Shown here: piece after piece, positions 16,957 to 25,507 of the stretch
How positions within the stretch are numbered: position 1 is the first letter of the stretch
Layout: every line of letters begins with the position of its first letter
From: Deltaproteobacteria bacterium
GTDB taxonomy: Bacteria; Desulfobacterota; Desulfobulbia; Desulfobulbales; Desulfocapsaceae
Length of the DNA: 40,784 nt
NCBI GenBank assembly: GCA_024280265.1
Contig: JAJRQL010000112.1
Location: 1-40,784 of the forward strand
Direction of reading: 5' to 3'
Program-made: the position numbers and the translations under genes
Notes under the pieces: generated by a model
What the model was told of the DNA's origin: nothing
Database searches by the model: none
The model's input: the letters and a program-made list of their open reading frames with translations, nothing else

Positions 16957-18050
16957 TGCGGATTTAACAAAGTCTCCTCGATCTGGACGACATCACGCTG
17001 TATGGGTATGGTTTCCTTGGTGCCATCAGGTTTGCGTATCGTAAGACGAACCTCCGATCCTTTGGGGCCACGGATGAGACGTACCGCATCCCGAAGACGC
17101 ATATCGGTAATCTCAACCGGCTCCTTTGCTCCCTGTCCCACTTCCAAAATAATATCCTCAGCTTGTAAACGCCCCTGACGGGCAGAAGCTGATCCTGGAA
17201 TAATGTTCACTACTTTTATATATCCATCCTCTTCCCTCAGGAGGGCACCTATACCTTCAAGGCTGCCACGCATATGAATATCAAAATTTTCCTTCCCAGC
17301 GGGAGCCATATAGTTTGTGTGAGGATCAAAGGCCCGGGCAACTGCATTAAAAAACCTATCATAATGATCCTGCCTGGTTTCCTGATGCATACGTATGAAA
17401 AAGTTCCTGGTGCGCTTGGCCACCTTCTTTTCAGCCTCAGCCCACAACTCCTCATCACTCTTCAACTCATTTTTTGCTTCAGGATCTTTTTCAAGGCTCT
17501 TTTCCTGTTCCTCCTGCAAGTCAAGGTAACGAGAGATAACCTGCCCTTTGAGAGTCTTTCTCCAGCGCGAACGCAAGTCATCAAGGCTTGTGGCATACTT
17601 CAGCTTGTCAGGATCCGTCTCATAACTCTCATCACGGTTGTAATCAAAGCCGGCGTCCAAAATTTCCGCAGTCATGTCCTCCACCTGCTTCATACGTTTG
17701 GCCAGAATATGATAACCTACGTCAGGGAGAACAATTTCACCTTTCAACATATTATTATCTATGCCAGGAGCGTATACAGAAAGTTTATCCACATCTTCCT
17801 GGAGCAGAAAACGTTTTTGAAAATCAAGCTGTTTGAGGTAGAGATCAAAGGCTGCAAAGGCCAGTTCATCATCCATGACCTTGTCACTGAAGTGCATCAC
17901 TGGCAACTGCTTGCTGAGCATGTAGCCAATAAGCATATTCCTGGTTTCATCTGTTTCTGTTGCGGCAGGGGCCTGCACTGCAATACAGGAGGAAGCATAC
18001 AGCGTAACAGCCAGGACACTAGCTATTACTACACGATATATATTTTTCAT
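16953..18050 (-). CDS. prc: Tail-specific protease Prc, N-terminal (PDZ) part, frameshifted
   Basis: The first half of Prc. It has a Sec signal peptide (MKNIYRVVIASVLAVTLYAS), the N-terminal TSP domain, and a PDZ domain near its end (GSLEGIGALL, then GSASARQGRLQAEDIILEV and RLIRGPKGSEVRLTI). It breaks off after QIEETL with four unrelated residues and a TGA. Family members continue with a segment like VKSALMESPRGEKVGY, which is exactly what the next frame encodes, so the stop results from an apparent one-base deletion. The start ATG at 18048-18050 has AGGA six bases upstream; an in-frame codon at 18083 is less likely. Divergent from the MazG-like gene. Confidence 0.85.
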   Translation of the reverse strand: MKNIYRVVIASVLAVTLYASSCIAVQAPAATETDETRNMLIGYMLSKQLPVMHFSDKVMDDELAFAAFDLYLKQLDFQKRFLLQEDVDKLSVYAPGIDNNMLKGEIVLPDVGYHILAKRMKQVEDMTAEILDAGFDYNRDESYETDPDKLKYATSLDDLRSRWRKTLKGQVISRYLDLQEEQEKSLEKDPEAKNELKSDEELWAEAEKKVAKRTRNFFIRMHQETRQDHYDRFFNAVARAFDPHTNYMAPAGKENFDIHMRGSLEGIGALLREEDGYIKVVNIIPGSASARQGRLQAEDIILEVGQGAKEPVEITDMRLRDAVRLIRGPKGSEVRLTIRKPDGTKETIPIQRDVVQIEETLLNPH

Positions 18051-18110
18051 CTGATTCCTAACGGAGTAAGAGGAAAAGTCCATTGCGATTTAGCGCATCG
18101 ATAGTACATT

Positions 18111-18485
18111 ATGTCAAATAAAACAAAAAAAACAACTACCAGAGTCTGGCAAGAAATACCAATAGAAACACCAAATTCCATGGAAAAATTAAAAAGAAGC
18201 CTACAAACCTTCGTGGCAGCCCGAGACTGGGAACCCTTCCACAGCCCTAAAAACATTGCCATGGCCCTCAGTGTTGAGGTTGCGGAACTCACTGAAATTT
18301 TTCAGTGGAAGACTCAGCAGGAGAGCATGGAAGTAGACGCGGCCACCAGAGAACATATCGCCCAGGAAGTTGGAGATGTAATGATCTATCTCACCATGCT
18401 GGCTGACAAATTCGACCTGGACCCCCTGGACTGCGCCACAAAGAAGATGAAGTGTAACGCAATTAAGTATCCTGCCCAAAACTAA
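18111..18485 (+). CDS. MazG-like nucleotide pyrophosphohydrolase
   Basis: A 124-residue all-alpha NTP pyrophosphohydrolase of the RS21-C6/dCTPase type, which hydrolyses non-canonical or excess (d)NTPs to NMP and PPi. Metal-binding motifs are ExxE at Glu56/Glu59 (EVAELTEIFQW) and ExxD at Glu86/Asp89 (EVGDVMIYL). ARDWEPFHSPKNIAMAL (37-53) is typical of the family. An N-terminal ~20 residues are not part of the domain; ATG at 18180 is a possible shorter start, and neither start has a good ribosome site. The usual KKIxxNxxKYP ending is present as KKMKCNAIKYP. Divergent from prc with 60 bp between. Confidence 0.85.
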   Translation: MSNKTKKTTTRVWQEIPIETPNSMEKLKRSLQTFVAARDWEPFHSPKNIAMALSVEVAELTEIFQWKTQQESMEVDAATREHIAQEVGDVMIYLTMLADKFDLDPLDCATKKMKCNAIKYPAQN

Positions 18486-18598
18486 TAACATTTCTCATAT
18501 CGCTCCAAGCCACAACAATGACTTGAACTTTGCTACCCAACTGTGATACCCTCCACTTACAAATGGTCACTAGTCATGCACACTCAACAGAGGGAAAC

Positions 18599-18934
18599 AT
18601 GTCAGAAGAAAAACGAAAGCATCCAAGAAAAGCAGCCTGCGGCGAACTGCAGATCTCCACAGAGAAATCAGACTCGAGACACAACGTCTTTGTCAAAGAT
18701 GTGAGCAAAGGTGGAGCTTTTGTGTTCAGCCTCAACGTTCCCGCCGTTGGGGAAAAAATCGGCTACGAACTGTTAGATGCGTATGGTCTGGTGCTGACTG
18801 CAGGAACCGGTCGAGTAATCCGGGCCATCGATGTCAACTCCGAGGCACTTTCCGGATTTGCCATTCAGTTCGACCAGGAGCTGGATCAGGCAATGCTGGA
18901 TTATCTCTGCGAAGTCCGCACAGGAAAGAAATAA
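18599..18934 (+). CDS. PilZ-domain c-di-GMP binding protein
   Basis: A single PilZ domain of 111 residues. Both c-di-GMP motifs are kept: RxxxR as RKHPR (6-10) and DxSxxG as DVSKGG (34-39). Such stand-alone PilZ proteins act as c-di-GMP effectors by binding a partner. The start ATG at 18599 has GAGGG four bases upstream; the frame is open from 18530, but that extension lacks a ribosome site and lies before the RxxxR motif. It sits tail-to-tail with an EAL-CBS-GGDEF gene and about 2.2 kb from the Tad pilus operon, so a link to pilus control is plausible but unproven. Confidence 0.88.
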   Translation: MSEEKRKHPRKAACGELQISTEKSDSRHNVFVKDVSKGGAFVFSLNVPAVGEKIGYELLDAYGLVLTAGTGRVIRAIDVNSEALSGFAIQFDQELDQAMLDYLCEVRTGKK

Positions 18935-19017
18935 ACACCTGCAATTCCAATCTGTCCGACAATCATCTTCGAAAGGGATCATCCCCCCACCCAACCTGCC
19001 TATTCCGGCCCCACAAG

Positions 19018-20823
19018 TCACTCTGCTATCTGTTTTTCAGGGAGTGGCTGATGGGTATACAGAAAACTGCCCTGCCTGCATTTGGCATGATGTTTAGCGA
19101 TGGCTGCCTCCTCAGAAAGATCTATATGCTCCAGCCCTTCAGGATCCTTAATGACTACAGCACCCACCGACAATCCCATTCGATCATAACTGCAGAATTT
19201 CCCCTGTCGATCAGTGATTATAAGCTTCTCATCCACCATTCGGCCATTGTAATAATCACTTATCCTGGCATCAAACTGCTGCAGAATATCATGAACCTTC
19301 TCCTGCCACCTGTCCTCTTTGAAGACCACCACAAAATCATCACCACCAATGTGTCCCACAAAGTTTTTCTTCACATCAATGGTGTTTTTCAAGAGATCCG
19401 CAACCAGCATAATCACCTCATCCCCCGTGCTGAATCCAAAAAGATCGTTAAATGGTTTGAAGTTGTCCAGATCAAAATAACAGATAGTTACAGGATTTCG
19501 CTGTCTAAAAAGTTTCTGGAGCTGTTTATGGATAGGGACATTACCCGGTAACAACGTCAAGGGGTTGGCATGTCTTGCCCTGTTAACTTTCAGCCTGGTT
19601 ATGGCGTACAGAAGATCCACCAGCCGCGCCTTGCCTGCCAGTTCGCAGCCGTCGAGCAGAATAAATTCCCCGGTATAAAGGTCAAGAGATGTGGTCAGGC
19701 GATAACTCACTTCTTCAAGGGAGAGACTTCTTTCAACCTGCAGCACATTGCGATTCATAAATTTCAAGACAGGTTCCTTACCATACAGCTCTTTCCCGTA
19801 CAGGCTGGCATACATATTCATAAATTCCTTTTTCAATACCATCCCGAGAACTTCACCATCATGAACAACAACCATGGATTCCACATCCGGAGTTTCAGTA
19901 AACATTTCTCCAACAGTGAGTACCTTTGTCGCAGCATCTATGGAAATCGCAGGACGCAGCAGGATATTCACCGATGGAGAGTCTGACTCTTCATCGGACC
20001 GCACATCGCTTCTAAAAAGGGTACCTGGTATTTCACTGGGAGGAACCAGCTTTGGACGACTGAAATAATATCCCTGGACAAGCCCAACACCCAGTTTCCT
20101 CAAAGTGGCATACTCCCCCTCTGTCTCAACACCTTCAGTTATGATCTTACAACCCATGGCAGTCGCAGTGGCAATGATATTCCCAAGAAACTGCTGTTTA
20201 ATCCTGCTCTCATCAACTCCCTGAATAAAATGACGATCCACTTTCACAAAATCAGGCTTGATCTCCGACCAGAGTTTGAGGCCGGAGTACCCTGTACCGA
20301 GATCGTCAAGGGCCACCCGGAAGCCCATATCCCGATAGTAAGAAAGGGCTTTCTGCATCAAAGGCATATCATCAACAGGGTGGGTTTCAGTCAACTCAAT
20401 AACCACCCGACTGGTGTTAATACCGCATTTCTTGACCCACTCCATGGTTTTCCCTTCCCGAAAATTTTCATGTAGGATACTTACGGGCGACACATTAACA
20501 AAAAGCCGACCTGACAGGTTAAGCCTCGCAAACTGAACGACAACCAGCTCCCTGCACAAATAATCCAGTTGAGCCAGACAACCAAACCTGGTTGCGGCAC
20601 CAAACAGCATTGCCGGCGAATGAAAGAGGGTGTCGGCTGGCCCGCGAATCAACCCCTCATAACCGTAAATGGATTGACTTGTCAGGCAGACAATGGGCTG
20701 GAAATGCACGACCAGATCCCTTTTACGCACAATAGCGTCAAACAATGAACGAAGCATTGAATCTGAACTATTCATGCTCCCCCTCTCACTCATGCCATAC
20801 GTTCCTAGTCCTGGTTCAAACAT
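19018..20823 (-). CDS. EAL-CBS-GGDEF c-di-GMP turnover protein
   Basis: A cytoplasmic three-part protein of about 600 residues. The EAL phosphodiesterase domain comes first, with YEGLIRG, NVSP, ELTETH, DDLGTGYSGL, KVDRHFI and EGVET, so metal and catalytic residues look intact. A CBS-pair-like region follows (VGEMFTETPDVESMVVVHDGEVLGMV). The C-terminal GGDEF-type domain has FDLDNFKPFND and the signature GHIGGDDFVVVF, where Asp replaces the usual Glu of GGDEF; cyclase activity is uncertain. No RxxD I-site is seen. The start is likely ATG 20821-20823 with GAGG seven bases upstream; ATG 20829 is close behind. It diverges from the Tad pilus operon. Confidence 0.88.
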   Translation of the reverse strand: MFEPGLGTYGMSERGSMNSSDSMLRSLFDAIVRKRDLVVHFQPIVCLTSQSIYGYEGLIRGPADTLFHSPAMLFGAATRFGCLAQLDYLCRELVVVQFARLNLSGRLFVNVSPVSILHENFREGKTMEWVKKCGINTSRVVIELTETHPVDDMPLMQKALSYYRDMGFRVALDDLGTGYSGLKLWSEIKPDFVKVDRHFIQGVDESRIKQQFLGNIIATATAMGCKIITEGVETEGEYATLRKLGVGLVQGYYFSRPKLVPPSEIPGTLFRSDVRSDEESDSPSVNILLRPAISIDAATKVLTVGEMFTETPDVESMVVVHDGEVLGMVLKKEFMNMYASLYGKELYGKEPVLKFMNRNVLQVERSLSLEEVSYRLTTSLDLYTGEFILLDGCELAGKARLVDLLYAITRLKVNRARHANPLTLLPGNVPIHKQLQKLFRQRNPVTICYFDLDNFKPFNDLFGFSTGDEVIMLVADLLKNTIDVKKNFVGHIGGDDFVVVFKEDRWQEKVHDILQQFDARISDYYNGRMVDEKLIITDRQGKFCSYDRMGLSVGAVVIKDPEGLEHIDLSEEAAIAKHHAKCRQGSFLYTHQPLPEKQIAE

Positions 20824-21193
20824 AGACATCCCTCTCCAAATTATTTCCCGCAAACACTGAAATCATTATCTGCTTCTCTTTATCCAGCCTTTGTTAAGAT
20901 TTGGTTTGATTTATATTACAAACTCATCGGACAGGAGAATTTCTCTATCCAGACAAGTATCCCCAGGCAGCCGCCCCCTTCACCCTTGTTATGACAACAC
21001 AGAATCTCTTTTCTGGTGGTTTTTTTTGAATTTTAAAATGTAATATGATAGCATTGTCACAGATAATGTTGAATCCATGATGGTTTTTTTACGGGATACC
21101 ACCAGTCACATTGATTTATTGATACCAGATGATGCAGCTCAGGTGTATTACTGAAGATGCGTCGCAACTCAATTACTACAGGAGGAACACCAT
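20824..21193. other. Regulatory intergenic region between EAL-CBS-GGDEF gene and Tad locus
   Basis: No gene is seen in these 370 bases. They must hold divergent promoters. A perfect 8-bp inverted repeat, CTGGTGGT at 21013-21020 and ACCACCAG at 21098-21105, brackets an AT-rich segment. Within it lies a weak candidate TTGTCA-N16-CATGAT promoter (21055 onward). A direct repeat of TGGTTTTTTT also occurs. The pilin gene that follows has a very strong AGGAGG ribosome site at 21180-21186. Confidence 0.35.
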
Positions 21194-21454
21194 ATGAGAA
21201 TCTTTCGAAACCAGTCAGGCCAGGGAATGACAGAGTACATTATTATTGTTGCCGTAGTTGCTTTAGCCGGGATTGCTGCTTTTTCATATTTTGGGAAAAC
21301 ACTCCGTGGTTCTGCCGCTGACATGAGTGAAACATTGGCTGGAGCTCCCCCCGCAGAAGGTTCAACAAAAGCCAATGCTGCCGCCAAAGAAGCTGACACT
21401 GCTGCTGATCAGGACGCAGACATGAAAACGTACGTGGATCGCAACCAGAACTAA
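21194..21454 (+). CDS. flp: Flp-type (type IVb) pilin-like protein
   Basis: An 86-residue prepilin, probably the major Tad pilus subunit because it is first, short, and has the strongest ribosome site in the locus (AGGAGG). The leader is MRIFRNQSG, with predicted cleavage at G9|Q10. This places Glu14 at +5 and Tyr15 at +6, as in Flp pilins. A single hydrophobic helix (about 16-34) follows. The remaining 50 residues are rich in Ala, Asp, Glu and Lys and likely disordered or helical. It is longer than the ~55-75 residues usual for Flp. Separated by 83 bp from the next gene. Confidence 0.78.
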   Translation: MRIFRNQSGQGMTEYIIIVAVVALAGIAAFSYFGKTLRGSAADMSETLAGAPPAEGSTKANAAAKEADTAADQDADMKTYVDRNQN

Positions 21455-21537
21455 AACACACGATGGTTGCCACACATGCAAAATCCATATACCTAGGAAG
21501 CACCGTGTAACACCCAGACTCCTGTTACAAAGGAAAG

Positions 21538-23325
21538 GTGATTCCTTACTTCACCCCAACCGACCCGGAGCCGGCTAGACGAATGAAATGCACGAACCAG
21601 AAGGGGCAGGCGTCACTCTTTGTACTGGCGTTTACAGGTGTTATTCTGGTCTGCAGCATTTTTCTCTACCAGTCCGGTCGCATCACCAGTGAAAAGATGC
21701 AGCTTCAGAATGCTGCTGATGCTGCAGCATTCAGTGCTTCAACTCTCGAAGCACGTTCTCTCAACTTCTGTGCCTATACTAACCGGGCCATGGTGGCCAA
21801 CGAGGTGGGTATCGGCCAACTGATAGGTCTCCTCTCACTGGTGGATGAAGTAAAGACCGTTGGCAGCAATTTTGAAGACTTTGTGGCTGCCATTGAGACC
21901 ATTCTCAATGCCATCCCTATTGTGGGCAACGCTATCGCACTGGCCATCGACCCCTTTCTGGCACCCATCGAAGCCATCGGTATAGTACTCAATGATACGG
22001 GTGCAGCCATGGAAAAAGTCCTGGCCAAAGTTGCCTCTCCACTGATTCGTGTCCTCTCAGTTGTCAACGAAGCTTACAGTTACAGCCAGATGGGCTATCA
22101 CGGGGCCACGATTTTCATGGTAACCACCACTCTTTTTAAAACCATTGAAGATAATGTACCGGGCACAGATCCCTTCCCCATAACGGAAATATTTGATCAG
22201 AACAGATCCGGCGCTCACCTCTCAGACCTTGGTATTCTGGCCATGGCAGGCCACATCCCCTCCTTCTGGAAGGGCTACACCACAATTCACAAAACCGGTA
22301 AAAACGGCACAAATTCCGGGATGCGGAGGATGGCTGCAACCATCAGGGAAACACGTGACATCTTCAGCAGCGGCGCAGCTGCTGAAGATGAACCATGCAG
22401 CAAAAAGTTCACTCCCTACACCAGGGACTGGCATGTATGCCTGGATCTTAAAATTGATTTTGACATTGATGTCGAACTGGCCTCCGTTGATTTCTGGCTC
22501 GAATTCAAAACCGGGGTGGACAGTCAGGGTACCTCGGAATTACGATTCAAAGAAGACAACTATCTTTGGTCTGCAGTGGATACTTCAATTTTTGTCGTAG
22601 ATATTTCAGCAGGATACTGGGTTACCGACCCGATTAAAGACTTTGGAGGCAGCATTGATATTGGCCTTGATGTACCCACGGGGGGTGGCGGGTATCAGGC
22701 CGCAGGAAATGCCATACTTACTGTCAGCGACATGACTGAAGGTCTTCGAAAAAATGATCCCATCCCTGGTTCCTACGGCTACAGGCTCAAGGAAAAAAAC
22801 TGGCTCTCCTGGGAACAGGCCTCTTTTAAAATGGAAGAAAACATTATTGATACGTACTCAGGTCTGGCCCCGTACCGTGGCATGGGAAGTACAAAACCAG
22901 AATCTTCCAATTACAAACTGCCCTTTGTTTCACCCTACTACCTGGTTGGGGTGGTCAGGAATGTCACAGATGTCCACAAGTCAGGTCCGAAGTTCAGCGG
23001 AAACCTCAACATTCTCAAAAAAGAGCCAAAGATCACCGAAATTGGGGCCATTGCCAAATCTGAGGTCTATTATAGTCGCCCCACTGACCTCTCCTATTTC
23101 CTGCGCCAAGACAACAAGACGGAAAGACCCAATGTCTTCGGCCCGTTCTGGCAAGCCAGACTCTCGAAAACCAGCGACCTGGACCGTTTCCTTGCCATGG
23201 CCATACAGCACGAAACCATTTGGCTTGCCAACCATGATTCAGGGGAAGTCCCCGGGCTGCAGGAATTAAAGAAAGACCTTGAGGCCCTGTCAACAGACCT
23301 CAACAAACTCTTAAAGAGCTTTTAA
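21538..23325 (+). CDS. TadG-like pseudopilin protein
   Basis: A 595-residue protein whose N-terminus matches the TadG-like N-terminal domain: KGQASLFVLAFTGVILVC helix, then SEKMQLQNAADAAAFSAS (about 51-68), the QnaaDaaA motif typical of the family. The rest is a large predicted periplasmic/extracellular region with no von Willebrand A motif seen. It has the G|Q leader motif at G23|Q24 but Phe rather than Glu at +5. The start used is the GTG at 21538, close to AAGGAAAG; ATG at 21583 (MKCTNQKGQ) is a shorter alternative that keeps the leader. Minor pilin or tip/adhesin role is inferred from family and context. Confidence 0.72.
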   Translation: MIPYFTPTDPEPARRMKCTNQKGQASLFVLAFTGVILVCSIFLYQSGRITSEKMQLQNAADAAAFSASTLEARSLNFCAYTNRAMVANEVGIGQLIGLLSLVDEVKTVGSNFEDFVAAIETILNAIPIVGNAIALAIDPFLAPIEAIGIVLNDTGAAMEKVLAKVASPLIRVLSVVNEAYSYSQMGYHGATIFMVTTTLFKTIEDNVPGTDPFPITEIFDQNRSGAHLSDLGILAMAGHIPSFWKGYTTIHKTGKNGTNSGMRRMAATIRETRDIFSSGAAAEDEPCSKKFTPYTRDWHVCLDLKIDFDIDVELASVDFWLEFKTGVDSQGTSELRFKEDNYLWSAVDTSIFVVDISAGYWVTDPIKDFGGSIDIGLDVPTGGGGYQAAGNAILTVSDMTEGLRKNDPIPGSYGYRLKEKNWLSWEQASFKMEENIIDTYSGLAPYRGMGSTKPESSNYKLPFVSPYYLVGVVRNVTDVHKSGPKFSGNLNILKKEPKITEIGAIAKSEVYYSRPTDLSYFLRQDNKTERPNVFGPFWQARLSKTSDLDRFLAMAIQHETIWLANHDSGEVPGLQELKKDLEALSTDLNKLLKSF

Positions 23326-24324
23326 ATGTTTTTTGCACCCAAAAACAATACGGTTCTTAACCAACAGGGGCAGGCTGCGACAGAATTTATTATTGCCGCA
23401 GTCTTTGTCCTCATTCCCCTCTTTCTTCTCATCCCCATCCTCGGAAAATACATAGATATCCGACATGCCGCAATCAACAGAGCACGCTTTGAAGCATGGG
23501 AATATACGGCGTGGAATATCCCGGGACAAGACAAGAGGGTCGCCATAAAGAGCAACCAAAGTGCCGGACAAAGAAAATTTCAAATCACCCAGGCCAGAGC
23601 AGAACACTATTTTTTCAGTGATCCCACCAGCCCCGCCTATACCAACCCGGACAGTCCCTTCACCCCTAACCCGTTATGGGTGGACCACAAAAGCGACTCC
23701 CTTTTTACAGATCCCAGCACAGCAGTCAGTTCCATAAGTGTCAATGAAACCCCAACAAAATTTAAAGGAAACTCTCCAGATGTTCTCAATTTTCTGGTGG
23801 ATGGGATGAATGTCGTTGCCTGGGTATTTGATGAAATCTTGAAAATTGAGCATGTTGACGGGAAGTTCGATGTACTTGAGCCGGAATACAGAAAAAACTA
23901 CGTTCGTTCCGAAGTCACAGTCAAAGTTCGTCCGCTTGATGATATACTACCTCACAATTCTCTTGGCACAGGCCCACAGGAGAACGACACAACGCCGCTT
24001 ACAATACACAGCAAAGCCTCTGTTCTGACAGATTCCTGGAATTCCGGCAGTACCCTGAATGCCAACACTGAGACCAGGGGACTGGTTTTCACAGCGTTCC
24101 TGAACCCCCTTTCACAGGCTATAAACACGATTATCAGCGGGATAAACACAGGATTGAATGATATTCCGCTGATCAGTATCAAACTACCCAACATGCCCGA
24201 CTTTGGTTTAACAGGGCCGCCGGCCAGCAATACAGAAAGTTTCGATGACCTCATTCCCCTTGAATTCCTTGAGGAATCTTCTGCGGAAGTGCAGGAAAAA
24301 TATTCTCTGGATTATTATGAATAG
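23326..24324 (+). CDS. TadE-family pseudopilin-like protein, large
   Basis: A 332-residue protein with a TadE-like N-terminus: leader up to G15, then QAATEFIIAAVFVLIPLFLLI, with Glu20 at +5 after the predicted G15|Q16 cut. The single N-terminal helix anchors a large outer part. There, DFGLTGPPASN and a patch of prolines are seen but no known domain. Its ATG directly follows the TAA of the preceding gene (23323-23325), so the two are likely translationally coupled. TadE/TadF-type pseudopilins are processed by the Tad prepilin peptidase and needed for pilus assembly; this one is much longer than typical TadE (about 150-200). Confidence 0.72.
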   Translation: MFFAPKNNTVLNQQGQAATEFIIAAVFVLIPLFLLIPILGKYIDIRHAAINRARFEAWEYTAWNIPGQDKRVAIKSNQSAGQRKFQITQARAEHYFFSDPTSPAYTNPDSPFTPNPLWVDHKSDSLFTDPSTAVSSISVNETPTKFKGNSPDVLNFLVDGMNVVAWVFDEILKIEHVDGKFDVLEPEYRKNYVRSEVTVKVRPLDDILPHNSLGTGPQENDTTPLTIHSKASVLTDSWNSGSTLNANTETRGLVFTAFLNPLSQAINTIISGINTGLNDIPLISIKLPNMPDFGLTGPPASNTESFDDLIPLEFLEESSAEVQEKYSLDYYE

Positions 24325-25030
24325 CGCTCCTGACTTCAGAAGAAGATACTACCGGATTTTCATCTTCTGGCTGCTCTTTATGGCTATGACAGCCTCAGAC
24401 GTCGCCCATGCGGGTCCGGCGAAATTCCCGGTTCCCGACTGGCTGACGACAACTCAAATTGCAGATGAAATGATCATAAATGGACTCCCTTCGCAGGTGC
24501 AGTACTTTGAGTCAGACAACAGCATCCCAGAACTTCTTGTCTTTTATAGAAATAACTGGCAGGATAAACTTTCCGAGAGCCAGATTTACAAAGAGACCCA
24601 GGCAGCCCCCTGGCAAATCATCTCAAAATTTGACGGCAGATACCTTTACACAGTTCAGGTACGATCGAAAAACCCCTGGGCCATCACAGGCTACCTTGCC
24701 ATAGCAGATCTCAAAGCTGCGAAGAAAAAACCGAAAAAGAAACCTGCAGTGCCACAGATGAGTGGCAGCACTGTCATGAGCGACAGCAGCAGCAGTGATT
24801 CCGGCACACTGGCGCGAACGCTGATGCTCATCAACAGCTATTCTGCAGAAAGCAACGGCAGCTTTTATCGAAACTATTACAGCAGCAGAGGCTGGACGAA
24901 AGTAATGGACACACAAAGTGAAAACACATTTGTCCTGACATTCAAAAAAAACAGTAAAGATGCCCACCTGGTCATAAATCCTACTGGCAACACAACCCAG
25001 ATCGTTATGAATATAACCGAGCAAATATAA
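24317..25030 (+). CDS. Unrecognised exported protein with two similar halves, Tad locus
   Basis: About 237 residues from the ATG at 24317, which overlaps the end of the preceding gene by 8 bp. A signal peptide is visible (FRRRYYRIFIFWLLFMAMTA, cleavage near AHA/GP). Two small alpha/beta segments follow, joined by a KKKPKKKP stretch and a Ser/Asp-rich linker (SDSSSSDSG). The halves look alike: each has FYRN followed by a W, then a hydrophobic strand (YLYTVQVRSK in the first, TFVLTFKKNSK in the second) and a closing strand. I do not recognise the family. Its place between TadE-like genes suggests a periplasmic part of pilus biogenesis. Confidence 0.65.
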   Translation: MNSAPDFRRRYYRIFIFWLLFMAMTASDVAHAGPAKFPVPDWLTTTQIADEMIINGLPSQVQYFESDNSIPELLVFYRNNWQDKLSESQIYKETQAAPWQIISKFDGRYLYTVQVRSKNPWAITGYLAIADLKAAKKKPKKKPAVPQMSGSTVMSDSSSSDSGTLARTLMLINSYSAESNGSFYRNYYSSRGWTKVMDTQSENTFVLTFKKNSKDAHLVINPTGNTTQIVMNITEQI

Positions 25031-25032
25031 GC

Positions 25033-25443
25033 ATGAAAAAAACACCACTTATTCAGAACACACCAATGAAGCTATTGCGCGACCAGAGGGGGCAATCTAC
25101 TGTTGAGTATCTGGTTATCTGTACCGCAATGGTAACACTGTTTCTGGTCTCCTCCTCACAGGACAGTGTTTACAACATGATGAGCCACACCATACACGAT
25201 AAATATGAAAGCTATGCCTTTGGCATCTCCATATCAGATCCTCCCAGCAAAGCCTTTGACGATGCTGTCAAACAGGATGCAGCCAAAATCCAGAAAGCTT
25301 TACATGAACTGGAAGATGTCGCGGATTACATCAAAGACCACCCTCTTCCCGAAACAATTCAATCTGGCGACCTTCCTTCCACATTCGATACAGTCATAAA
25401 AGGATTTAAGGATCTGGTGCAGGATTTGAAGAACCTGCTGTAG
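25033..25443 (+). CDS. Pseudopilin-like protein with G|Q prepilin motif, Tad locus
   Basis: A 136-residue protein with leader ending RDQRG (G20), then QSTVEYLVICTAMVTLFLV; Glu25 is at +5 and Tyr26 at +6, just as in the Flp-like protein at 21194. After the helix, the body is short, acidic-amphipathic and predicted helical (DAAKIQKALHELEDVADYIKDH), unlike large TadE proteins. It starts 2 bp after the stop of the preceding gene. It may be a second minor Flp-type pilin or TadE/F-like pseudopilin; I cannot decide which. Confidence 0.68.
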   Translation: MKKTPLIQNTPMKLLRDQRGQSTVEYLVICTAMVTLFLVSSSQDSVYNMMSHTIHDKYESYAFGISISDPPSKAFDDAVKQDAAKIQKALHELEDVADYIKDHPLPETIQSGDLPSTFDTVIKGFKDLVQDLKNLL

Positions 25444-25507
25444 CCAAAACAACGACAGGCACTCAGAAACAGTACTCTCAATACTCAACAAAAACTGACC
25501 TCAGACT

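Noticed and set aside
17274-18104. 276-codon plus-strand frame opposite prc
   Set aside because: Antisense shadow of the Prc N-terminal part, with no recognisable domain.
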